The notes below the pieces were generated by a model. The model saw only the letters and a program-made list of their open reading frames with translations. It did not search any database and was not told the DNA's origin. Below, piece by piece: positions 37,301 to 48,354 of a stretch of DNA of 64,000 nt. Each line of letters begins with the position of its first letter. Within the stretch, counting starts at the first letter, position 1. The DNA comes from Anticarsia gemmatalis (taxonomy: Eukaryota; Arthropoda; Insecta; Lepidoptera; Erebidae): positions 3,101,001 to 3,165,000 of the forward strand of contig NC_134755.1 in the NCBI RefSeq assembly GCF_050436995.1. Direction: 5' to 3'. A program made the translations under genes and the position numbers.

Positions 37301-38379
37301 ACGAATGATTATATTATCACTTGAAATAAACAATATTGTAATGTTTATATGTACAAAATAAATAAAATAAAATAAAAACCTTATAGTCATCAAAAATATG
37401 ATAGCCCCTAGAAAAGACTACCTCAACACCCAATTCAAAAATAATTTTGTACAAACTTTACGCTTGCATAGAACCTGTTTAGTCAGAACGTACATCGCTT
37501 ACGTAAGTATTTCTAAGGTCGTCCAGTCGGCGGTATTTGTAGAAACTATTGCTACTTATTATAGCCCTTATGACCATTACATAAGGTTCAGATTATGTAC
37601 GTTTTATTGCAGTTATGCGGCGTTTAGGAGTATTTGATGTTGTTTACGTGACTCAGAATGGTCTAGGAGTGTGTCAACTTTATTTAGATGGATATGTTAA
37701 GAGAGAAAGTGAAACAAAATCTTTGTATGGACGTAGATGGTTGATGTTGAAGATTTCTTTGAGATATTTTGGACATATTATTATCTATATTTTTCTTTAC
37801 AAGTCAGGGTTTTGGACTTTGATTATAATAATTTTAATGATAATATCATTAAACAGTTCTAGAATTATGATAAAGACAGTAGTTCTATTGTTTTCTCGCA
37901 ATAATTTGTATTTTTGATTGTATTACGGAATAAAATCCACTCCAAAAGTCATTCACTCGTATATTAAATTCTATTCTATTAAAATACCCTCTCGAGTATT
38001 TGCCCAAAAATACGGATATTGAACGACATTTCCCGGAATAGAGTCTTAACTTGGCATTGAAAACATCACTTTTCCAAAAACTTCCTTTTGTCCGACAGGA
38101 ATTGAAGAGGTTCTTAGAAATTCAGGATTTAAGCTGTGGTTATCAAATATATAATGAGAAACGTAGGCAGCGATTCATTTTCGTTAATAAAATGCCCTTA
38201 AGAAGGGTGAAACGGGCGGAAAAAATCCTTCCCTTTGTTTCAAGATACTTGGCTATCGATTAGCTGTTTTCTCAACTTCATTTAGTTTAAGTAGCTTTGG
38301 AGAGTTTTGTAAATGCGCAACGATATAACAAGGTTCGTATGTTCATTCGATGGCCGGATAAATACACGGTTTTACCACT
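34347..38379. other. No recognisable gene
   Basis: AT-rich sequence. It contains a TAAAA-type run at about 37353-37378, an 8 bp hairpin near 36692-36714 (tcatagat/atctatga) and a TGACGTCA octamer at 37090-37097. Open frames of 60-100 codons (for example 37615-37917 +) have no recognised domain. Confidence 0.4.
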
Positions 38380-38480
38380 ATTGGATAAATACTGTCGTTG
38401 AGTATTAGAATAAAAGAATGACAATTATTTTATCCGTTTGCTATCACTTTATCTAGTAGATAGGTTATTTGACAGTTATT
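38380..38480. repeat. Possible relic related to the MITE at 61949
   Basis: ctatcactttatctagtaga, followed by aggttatttgacagttattc, resembles the cagtcactttatctatccgg part of the element at 61949-62085. Only one short block is shared and no termini are visible. Confidence 0.25.
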
Positions 38481-39611
38481 CGGAAGCTGTTAAACTGTTT
38501 TATAGGCGGGATGTTAAAATTTATCAATCCTACAAAGAATATTTTTCCTGGCTTAAGTGTACAATAAATGTACGTACAAAGGCATCTCATTTGTACAAAT
38601 TGGTTCATTAACACGTTAAGTGTTATGTGATAGCACACGTGCATTGACACGCCTTCCAGTAACCGTACCTCTGTTGTGTACTTTGTTTTACTTTCTTTGT
38701 TTTCAATATTATGTCCAAAAATTGTTGCTTAGCGTCCCCATATTTTGTTTTTTCCCATTCAGTTCAGTAACAGTTACAGAACAATATTTTTTTTGGTCAT
38801 AGGGTGGGCTATATGTCTTTATTTTTTTCAAATAGCTCTTTAAAAGAAAATTCTGTAATTCACACATGGCCAGCAGGAGGAACTAAGAAATTTGCACGAA
38901 ATCACTAAATTGAAACCAAATTTGAAGCTTTATTGACACTTCAGAAACATTGATATAAACCCGCACATAAAAATAAATTTCATTTTGATTTGACGTCAAA
39001 TAAGTTTGCCAATATCTAAAGGAACTGTTGGATTGTTACAAGTTACAGTCTCGTAAACTATAAGAGAACTATTCATATTTTATGTGCTTTCAATCGCGTC
39101 CCCCTCCCTTGTAAACAGGTAAACATTATTTTCTTCTATCGCATTTTCCTTGTGACGAAATATTGGACTAATATTTCAAGTGAAATATGGACAAAAGCGA
39201 TTGATAACTGATAACACACTATTAACTCTTTAGTTGTCGATACACAATGATAATAGTGAATCAGATTTCTTGAAAACTTCTTCTTCTTTTTGAAAACAAC
39301 GTAATAGAAAAGAAAGATTCAGCTTCAAAAATCCCCTTATACAACCCAAAAGAAAAGAATCAGATATAAGGGTATAATAACGATTTAAAAATGCCCCGTA
39401 TTAGCCGGAGTTTGCTCCCACATAACAAGTGGACGAGCTTATTGCCGCGAACCATCATCATATGTCTTGGGCATTACACCTTTATGGAGTTGCTAGTAGC
39501 AATTTTGCAGGTATACATTTCAGGATCTTTTCCCTTTTCTATTTTAGTCTGTAGCATCGTATATGATACTTTTGTAACATGGAGCAAACCTAAGTATAAA
39601 TGTTTATTACA

Positions 39612-39875
39612 TGCTTGATTTCACCCCTTCTATCCTAAGGTGTAGAAAGAAACGTATGAAATACTCACACGTTTCGACGTTAACGATGTCAGTACCATGT
39701 TTTAGGGGGCTAGACTAATGCTATGTTTCAGCCACGTTACCAGATACCGAGCTACTATCGAGGAACGTTTTAAAATAAATTAGAAAAGAACAATAGTACT
39801 TTACCCAAGCTGGGAATCGAACACGAGACCTAATGATCAGCAGACAGTTTACCTACTGACCGCGGCACAGAGGCA
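39612..39875 (-). mobile_element. SINE family 3, near-full-length copy
   Basis: This is a tRNA-derived SINE on the minus strand. The head gcctctgtgccgcggtcagt has an A-box-like core, and gtctcgtgttcgattcccag contains a good B box. The body has gatagtagctcggtatctgg, taacgtggctgaaacatag, ctagccccctaaaacatgg and a tail with accttaggatagaaggggtg. I remember this layout from moth SINEs. It is unrelated to families 1 and 2 beyond the tRNA promoter. The frame at 39391-39618 lies outside or at its edge and is not supported. Confidence 0.75.
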
Positions 39876-40640
39876 ATCCATTATTTATAAATGCAAAAAC
39901 AAGACCTACAAGTTTTTGTCCTGAGTAGCAACAAAAAGTTTCCCCTGTCAGTCACTGTGTAGGATTTGCTAAAAGGTACTGAGGAAGTAGCGTGGGTTAA
40001 AGCTATTTTAGTTTACGTAGTTTTGCCTCTAAATATATCGCCCTTGGGTTTTCAGGGTTAAACTGTAAACTAAATTAATTGACGCTAACGAAGTTTTGTC
40101 ATAGTTTTTAACTATTTATAACTGAGTTCTCTAAGTGGTCTCTGAACTTCTTCATGTGCCACTTTGGTAAAATTTCTGATTGTTAAAAACGTTTCTTAGA
40201 ACATTAAAAAATAATATGACTTTTAAATGCTAAGCTGTTAAAAAAATAAGTTATTTTGGTACGTAATCTATAAAAAAACATTGCTGCAATTTTTATCTTA
40301 CTTTCAGATCGGCTTAAAAACGATAACATATAAAGGAGAAATGGTAACCCAATGGTTACGAAAACATATTCATAATCCCTCTTACCTGTTAAATATACAT
40401 TGAAGGATCAGCCGAACCCGTATTTATTTTATTTCTAGTTCTGCATGGAACGTAATACGTTTATCGGACCCTTCGGAAAGGTTCCACCGTAGAGAAATGA
40501 TTCGAGTAACGAAGTTTCACCTGAGAAATGTACGCTCTTTACAAAATATACACATATTTGAGTAGGTTTTGCATCAGCTATAAATTGCTGTTCATATGTA
40601 CAGATACTTAACACAGCACAGATAATTATTCTTCTTAATA

Positions 40641-40748
40641 AAAAAGACAACTGCCGCACTAAAAACTGCTCCTGTGCTGCGAGGACGTTTACAAACATAC
40701 AAACAACAGACACGAAGTACCTACAAACAGATCCGAAATAACTATTTG
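40641..40748 (-). mobile_element. SINE family 1, tail-only copy
   Basis: Only the 3' half is present, on the minus strand: cacaaatagttatttcgg, gtttgtatgtttgtaaacgt, then agtgcggcagttgtcttttt. It lacks the tRNA head, as expected from incomplete reverse transcription by the partner LINE. It is thus the reciprocal of the tail-less copy at 28671-28848. Confidence 0.75.
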
Positions 40749-41850
40749 TGTCTGTCTAATTGAAATGTATAAGGTTCAAGAAAGTGAAGAAATCTAGTTT
40801 TATTTACCCTCTTTCTCATAATGACTGTAAAAGCATACGGTGGTAATTTACTATAGCAAAATTTAATAAGAAATCATTGACCTATGCGTATAATTATGGT
40901 AACAAAAAGTCCTTGAATTGGTTAAATAAATTGTATCACAGGCTTTCCTTGACACTTAATGGGGTCACTGCCCGAATACATTTTCCTAAGTGTAAAATAA
41001 AAAGTTGGATATTTTTCATGGAATCCCGTAGTACATTATGTATATGCAGTGTTAGAAACTAGTACCGATAAAACGAATAACGGCTTCAGTTAAATACGAA
41101 AATAACTCGAGTACTACTTTATAGCAGTTTTAATATATGGAGCAGTTAACTGACTTTATTATTTAACATTAAATGTTTTGATTTGGTCGAATAAAACGGC
41201 TTCTGTGGTATATTTACTATTCAGTCCATATAATTTAAGCCTTAATACTTTCAATTGATTTTGCGACTATCTAAAGATGTTCTTGGCGTTGTAGAAAGAA
41301 CCTTCATCTATATACATAAATAAAATAAGTCGCCGAAATGTATGTACGTGCATAATTTTTGAACAAGTGAACTAAATTAAAAAAATATTTTCAATACGTT
41401 TGTAACTGTCGGGACAAGGTATGTATAGGATCGATGGGATCAAAATACCCACGGGATTGGAATCAACAGAATGAAATCTTACGTAATGTTATGTTTATTA
41501 AGATTTTAAATGAATTTCTCCTCGTACGAATTATTTATTCGACAATGATTGCCTCATAATACATTGGCAATTAATTAATGATCCAATTACATAATCAGAT
41601 GGCTAATGATATCTTTAAGTAATTGCCACGATCTCTACATGGTTTCTACTCTGATAAGATTGTGGTATGACGTCATAAAATAAACCGACACAACATTCTC
41701 AAAGGAAGTGCGAATTTGTCGCGACTGTGCAATATAGGAAACTAGATCAAAACTTGTTTTAATGTTCTCCTTTACTTATATTAGATTTATCTTGCTAAGG
41801 AAGAAACGACCTTATTCTATCGCAATAGAGCTCAATAGTAATTTCAGATC
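40749..41850. other. No recognisable gene; one CRE-like octamer
   Basis: AT-rich sequence containing TGACGTCA at 41668-41675. No repeat or coding feature is supported. Confidence 0.4.
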
Positions 41851-42080
41851 GACTGCCTCTGTGGCGCAGTGGTTTAGGTCACCATGCCGCTACCATTGCG
41901 TCGGGAGATCGTGGGTTCGATTTCCACACGGAACAATTAATTATTTGTGCAATCCAACATTTATTTTTGAGTTTTTTTTCGAGTCTGGTTGTACTTCACC
42001 TCCGTTGTTTGTATGTTTGTAAAAGTCCCCGCGACACGAGAGCAATTCTTAATGCGGGAGTTGTCTTTTTTAAAACAAAA
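41851..42080 (+). mobile_element. SINE family 1, full-length copy
   Basis: This is the best preserved copy by promoter. The A box is tggcgcagtgg and the B box ggttcgatttcc, about 40 bp apart, followed by attatttgtgcaatccaaca, tctggttgtacttcacctcc, gttgtttgtatgtttgtaaa, cccgcgacacgagag and aatgcgggagttgtcttttt. The final T run could act as a Pol III terminator. The open frame at 41762-42022 runs through the tRNA-like head and is not a gene. Confidence 0.88.
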
Positions 42081-42954
42081 CACATGTGTTATATAAAGAT
42101 CTCTATTGATGATTACACGTTTTCTTATAAATGAGAAGGAAAAAGTTTTGTTTCCTGCAGTAGTGGAACATGAGTTGGCAGCTTACACATTATTTGGAGA
42201 ACATAATAGAGGACTGGCGACTCCTTATACTGTTTTCCTTTTAGCGTAGGCCTAATTATTATTGGAGTTATATCACGCACAATATGTTACATAGTAATAC
42301 GTTTACTACTTTAGTAGAATAAGTTAAGAAATTAACTGATCTGCCTCAAACATTTTTGGGAGTATTTTTTTATATAGAATGTTATTGGCTCAATAATACA
42401 TGTCATATTCTAACTGCCTTGCTGGTTACCTTGGTAAATGATAAATTCTTTTATTATTTACTGTTCCCGAATATCTACCTATATTAATGTTAGAAAGGGC
42501 TCCAGGCTCCTATCAATAGTCATTAGTTATTTTGGGAACTCTTAATTATCAGCACTGTTCTACGAATCAGAAAACTTACTAACAAACTAAAATTAAAAGC
42601 AAGAATTTTTACAAAGATATGCTTCGAATAGCTGTCCATTCCGTGCCAATAGATTAATTAAATCATTTCCACCTCAGCTTTGAAGATTTCCACGTGAAGT
42701 TTTTCCATTTAGATTTCAATATCGGATTACAATTATAAAACTGAACGTTTGAGAGAAATTTTTAATTGGAGATTTGCACCAGCGGGCCAAATTATATTTT
42801 TGCCTTTTGCTTTTTTAATAAAAGGTCGGTAATACTTGTTTTATATGATTTATACAGATATTTTCACCGTTTGTATCAAGTATGAAACAATCAATGTTAT
42901 TTTAAAGAGACGTTTTTATTACTTGAACAAAAATATGTTTTATTATGAAGTAAT
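42081..42954. other. No recognisable feature
   Basis: AT-rich sequence without a supported gene or element. Confidence 0.45.
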
Positions 42955-43138
42955 ATATTCTGCGCGCGGCTTCGTCGACGTGAAATCATTTGCCGTGGTA
43001 ATTCAGGTTATAAACTATATACTATGTAGCAAATTTCATTTAAATTCATTCAGTATATTTTACGTAAAAGAGTAACAAAAACATACAAACATACGTACAT
43101 ACATGCACATAAACTTTCACATTTATAATATTAGAAGA
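42955..43138 (-). mobile_element. Non-autonomous Helitron, minus strand, 3' end eroded
   Basis: Minus-strand reading starts TCTTCTAATATTATAAATGT (A upstream), then gaaagtttatgtgcatgtat, a GTAT/GTATGT-like run, gttactcttttacgtaaaat, gaaatttgctacatagtata and cgtcgacgaagccgcgcgc. This is the order seen in moth Helitrons of this subfamily. The expected CTAG terminus is not recognisable, so the 3' boundary is approximate. The frame at 42836-43075 crosses it and is not supported as a gene. Confidence 0.75.
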
Positions 43139-45973
43139 TTATCTTCACAAACATGACAAAATATCGATCATGTTTGTATTCACTTGCCGTATCACAAAGG
43201 GTTAAAATTAAATCAATAATAGGTACTCGTACCTATGTTAAAACGTATATAAAATGTGAAGGATCCAAAAGAGGTGTGTTGGTATTCTAGCACGTGACCT
43301 TCTCTCAAAGGTCCTTCTGAGCGGTCAAATGCATGCCACTCGCAACTGGCAAGTATGTAGGACAAGATTATTATATGTGCTAGTATGATATAAGTTATGA
43401 AGTTATATAGAAATATATACACATTAAGGGCCGTGTACATATATTGTGACTTGGTTTGACTTATCATCAAGGCAACTTCTGTTTAAAAATCTACTATGAT
43501 AACATTTTGTGGAAACTCGTCTACTGCTACTATATTAGGAACCAAAGTTAATGGGAACATTAATCATACGAGTCAAAATTCTCCAAAAACGTCACCTTAA
43601 CATTTTAACATTTCTTCCACCAAACAAAAAAGCGGAAAGCAGCCCCAAGAAGCGAATTCGCACTACAAAAGCAAAAAATGACGTATAACAGAATGAAAAA
43701 TAGACCCTCATCATAGGTAAAAACCGTGCCTTTTATTATAAGGTTAAACCTCATCTATCAAACATTGATTTGTCGACATCACTCTTCAATTGATATAACC
43801 CTTGACATAGACCAACCAACAACGAGGTCATATTTGTATCGGAGCCAATCAAATGATATTTGATCTTCAAAGGCATTAGCGATAACTGCTGACCAGTTCT
43901 AGAAATCAAAGAATTTTCATTATTCGATTAAGAATCACCATTTCTTTGTGAAATAAAGTCAAAGCTTTGGTTTCTTAACGAATACTACACACGCACTAGT
44001 AATATAAAACCATATATTGCGTGATATGGCAAACGTTTAAATCACTATTAGTGGAATTTAATACACGTGGTTTTCTTTAACGTCAGTCGTGTCACACGTC
44101 AGTTTTGTGCCATACAAAATTCTGTGCACTATAACAAATGATTATAACGAAATTAGTAAACAGGAATCGATCTAGGTGATATTTTACTAATATTAAGCCT
44201 GCTATCAAATACTTAGATATCGAATTTTCACAGCGGCGTATTTTGAAAGAAATATGTTTAAGAAGTAGTTTTAAATATAAAATACTGTACATAGATGCGG
44301 AAGGATAGTACCGCGAGTAAAACACAATCAAAACAAAACAAGCTAACAACAAAAACAATCTCAAAGCACACGATTAATAAACAAAACTTAATTTTACCCA
44401 CTACGAGTTGCGAGTTAAACTCAATTTGCGCGGGTAATTCGTGGAACGCGTATATGGCGCCGGCCATAATTGCCACCAATCTTAATAAAGGCACATTTGT
44501 AGGGGACAGGTGTGAAAAATTAACCGCACTCGACCTTTTTATTGCTGCAGCGGAACATCTGTCGGTCTGCGGTCAGGAAATGTGCATTGCTTTCTATTAC
44601 AAGTGATTCAGGCGGCATCTGATTCAGATGCATTATGTACTTCGATGTCGGTCGGGAATAATCATGCGGTTTTACTATGAAGCGGCTTAAATTCTTTGTA
44701 GTTCACTCGTGAACGGAATTGTTCTGAATGGAAAATTGCATATAATTAAATGCAGTACAGAGTAGTATTATTTAAATTAAATAACAAAAATGTAAGAATA
44801 ACCTACATCGATGGAGACAAAGACCATTCTTCAACTAAAGAGAAAGGGGTCATATCAAAATTTTCTTCAAAGAGACCTCGAAAAGGTTTCTACCTTAGTA
44901 GCGAAAAGAACATTTCAAAAGCCAAATGTGTAGCACATGACAAGCATGGTAATAGAACACTTCCCAAAGGGATACAATACATTCACGGCGGCCAAAATTT
45001 ATGAACTGTCGAGATTACGATTCAAGATTTTGATACTTTCAACGAAAATTCTGAGGGTGTACCACGAAATGAGTATTCCTTTTATTATTCCCGAAGCATA
45101 AAAGTATAAGCAAATAGGATCTCACGTTTTGCAATACAGACGAAAGAAGCCAGAATTCTGACAATGACAGTCCCACAATAAAACCATCGAGCCGTTGGTA
45201 ATAGGAACGAAAAAATGCCTATTGTTAATGGATATTATTTCGTAAAATGCGAAGTATTATCTAAGAAAATTGTATTGAGTCGTATTAATATAAAAAGTGA
45301 TAAAGAAATAGGGATCAGAAAACAAAGACTAGACGATTATGTAATGTTTCTTTGCCTAAGTCACTCATACGGTCTGTGCTTTATAGATTTATCAACTTTG
45401 AGCTACATTGAATATATACCTACTTGAAATTATTAAGTTTACAGAGTGGTTAAGTTATGTTTCCATTAGGAGACACTGTCAAGTAGTAGATGATGTTGCT
45501 TTTAGCTATTTACTAGCTTTTTTTCTCTTAGAAGACAGAGATTTACTAACTATCAACAAAAGTATATTGACAATAAATATAAATTATATAAATAAAGACC
45601 TGCATCCAAAACCTACTCCTAGTCAGCTTAGAACCTAGAGTCTGGATAATAATTCTCTTCTCTGCTTTACCAGGAAGTTTGCAACAATACCTAAGAAAAA
45701 CGGTGACGAATGACTGTTTTCCACCTAGTACTTAGCTAAACTAGATTTATAGGTGTCTAAGGGCTTACGTAAGAGACAGACAGAACCAACCTGTTGACTT
45801 GCGAGTCAGTAGTGCGGTCACAAACACGTCAACTGTAGTAAACAACTCTGATTATGACATGCTTATGCACTTGTTTGTTTATTGCAATGATGATTCAGTT
45901 TTTTGGCGAATAAAGCATTGAAAAACTAGAAAATATATGTATATTCTAATATTACATACATAGGTTGGGACAT
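43139..45973. other. No recognisable gene
   Basis: Open frames at 44295-44606 (103 codons), 44750-45004 and 45215-45427 cluster here on the plus strand, but I recognise no domain. The opposite strand is equally open around 44092-44494, which is the pattern of low-complexity AT-rich DNA rather than exons. Confidence 0.35.
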
Positions 45974-46045
45974 AAAATCACGCCTTCTTGTCGAGTAGGA
46001 CTGCCGCTATAAACACTTTCTTTTAACCAATAGTAAGTTCCATAC
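45974..46045 (-). repeat. Short fragment sharing the aaatcacgcct tail
   Basis: aaaatcacgccttcttgtcg, followed by agtaggactgccgctat, resembles the tail of the element relic at 8585. A still shorter match (gaaatcacgcctttcaa) occurs at about 48581. Both may be 3'-end fragments of the same non-LTR or SINE family. Confidence 0.35.
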
Positions 46046-46572
46046 CCAAAAAAACACGGAACTACTCCTAACAATCTTATTCATCAAAATATTAATTATA
46101 TTTGATTTATAACATCAGCTGTTAGAATCAGTGCGTTCGAGAACAAGAACGTTGTCTTACAAGAAGTGCTTTTATAATTTTAATTACTTCTAATTATATC
46201 CACGACTTTATAACGAGCTGTTATGTTATAATTAGATCATAATGTAGATGATATTTATCTATAAATAGTACTTATCTCGTCATAGAACTAAACAACCGAG
46301 TTGTTTTCCAGATACTGGGGGCGTTAAGTGAAGGAAATGAGTTATTAAAGACAGGAAGCGAATTATTAAAGACGGTGACTTAGTCGACATTCTTGTTGAT
46401 TTTAGGCCGATGTTAAACTGAACTAACCTAGCTTTAGTATTGAGCAGGAGTTTAGTTCTGTGGTCTAGGCCCTACCCCTAAGGGAAATAGGTGTGGTTTT
46501 ATGTATGTGTGATGTGAATGTATCAACAGGAACTTGTAGGTTTTTTACATAGCACGTATATTGCATGAAAAC

Positions 46573-46601
46573 TATGTGTAGGAGGGTGTCACCTACACAT
46601 A
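46573..46601. other. Perfect 10 bp stem hairpin
   Basis: tatgtgtagg pairs with cctacacata across a 9 nt loop (agggtgtca). It stands alone with no flanking element edges. Function unknown. Confidence 0.6.
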
Positions 46602-48278
46602 TATGTGTTCTTACGAATGGCAGAAAGGCAAATGACCATAATCTTTTTTTCGATCAGTTATTGACGTAGAAATCAATGAACATATGAAGAATAATAAAGT
46701 CAACATGACTTGCAAAACATACTTGATGAAAGATTCCGTCGCAAGCGCTTATAACGACGATACGTCAAGATAATTAGATCTTAAATTAACTTCAAAAGGC
46801 GAACTTCCTACAGTTCTAAGAAGCTAATTATCATTATATAAAACCATTGAAGTACAAACTTAATTAGATAAGAACGAATAAGTACAAGAACTTTAAAACT
46901 AAGCTTGCTATACGGGTTCCTATTCGGGTCTGCAGTATTTATCGAACAACAATACCGACTAGAAACAATTACTGCACTTGTTCGGCTTATGCTGTTGACA
47001 TGATTGTGTGGTTCTTTCGGGTCCGATCATCTAAATTCGATTAAAACATTCAAAAGCGACGATGTCGAACCGCATTTTTTCGAACATTTATCTACACATA
47101 TTCGGTTTTGCCGAACAACTAGCCCGATTAATGCTGAACCGAATGTAGCAAGCCTTAGACGCTAAAAAGCTTCACCAATTTCAATAAAGACATTTTCCAA
47201 GAATAGACACAGAATCAAATACAGAGTAACGACATTTAAATTACAGGGTGTAATGCGATCGATTAGATAACTGCTTTATATTATTCACGTCAACTGAATA
47301 ACGTTGATATTAAATCAATGTCTTTGTTTACGAAATTGTCCATTTGTGTCTGCGATATAATCTAAACGGTTGAATGAGCATGGGGTTTCAGCGCCATTCC
47401 GTCTGCTTGTGGCTGTTTTAATGGCTATGTAATAAAGAAGATAAAAAAAACATACTGTGTATTGATAGCCGATGTTTCCGACAGAATAACTGAGGGCTAT
47501 AGATTGCGGTGTATATTGAAAAAATCCTTTTGAAAACGTATAATATATGACAGTTGATATTTTTGTATACAAACATTTTTGAAACTGAAATTCCTTTGGC
47601 TATACAAAAATTAACAGTCTCTTAAATAATTGTTGTAAGATATATTTCCCTGTATAATATTTTCTACTATCAAACGTAAAAATTTATTAGAAACATGAAC
47701 TTGCACATTAAAAAACATGATTTCCGGTCGTACAAGTTCTGTCCTATAACCTATTTATTTATTTGATAAATATCTATACATTTTTCTTTACACAAATAAC
47801 ATTATAACAATATAGTTTTATTTAACAATAAATTCGATCGTAGTACTCGTCTATTTCAAATCATAGTAAACTTAACACAATAACTACGAGTATTTACACT
47901 AAACATCACTTCACAAGCAATAAAACAATACCGAATTCGCGACATAAATTAAGCCGAAAATAGTTCCCGTACTTAAACACGTTAATTTAATCGTTAATTA
48001 TAACGAGATTATTAAATGAGGCTCGTTAACTGTTATGCGTCATCCGTCACTTGTTATGTGGTTATTGATTCGTTGTTCAGCTTTTTGTTTTATCATGTTG
48101 GCACTATTGGACATTTGAAAAATAGCCGTTGAAGTTGCCCAACGGATATTTTTTGTTTGTTTTGTAAATTGTTGTAGAGATGTACAGGAAATATGTATGT
48201 TAGAATATATTTAAAAATGTGCAAGTCATTGTGAGTCGTAAGGATATACTTAGCTCTACAGATACAACAAATCTACAG
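46602..48278. other. No recognisable feature
   Basis: AT-rich sequence. Several tcgg/ccga-rich words (for example ttgttcggcttatgctg and ttgccgaacaac) occur between 46920 and 47150, but they do not form a clear element. Confidence 0.4.
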
Positions 48279-48354
48279 ATACTAACAGTGTTTTGTCTTT
48301 TTCACTCAAGTTCAGTTTCAGACTTGATTGAATGTGACAAAACACTGTAAGTAT
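48279..48354 (+). other. Long hairpin, strong pre-miRNA candidate
   Basis: The arms are about 32 nt and pair over nearly their whole length: 5 bp (atact/agtat), one mismatch, 13 bp perfect (48285-48297 with 48336-48348), a 3 nt internal loop, 4 bp, one mismatch, 6 bp, and a 10 nt loop (tcagtttcag). The size, small internal loops and long lower stem fit an animal miRNA precursor. I do not recognise either arm as a conserved insect miRNA. The alternative is a very short inverted-repeat transposon remnant. The strand could equally be minus. Confidence 0.45.

Noticed and set aside
41762..42022. 86-codon open frame
   Set aside because: It crosses a tRNA-derived SINE with A and B boxes; its open reading is accidental.
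44295..44606. 103-codon plus-strand frame
   Set aside because: Opposite strand equally open, no recognised domain, Lys/Thr/Ser-rich start.
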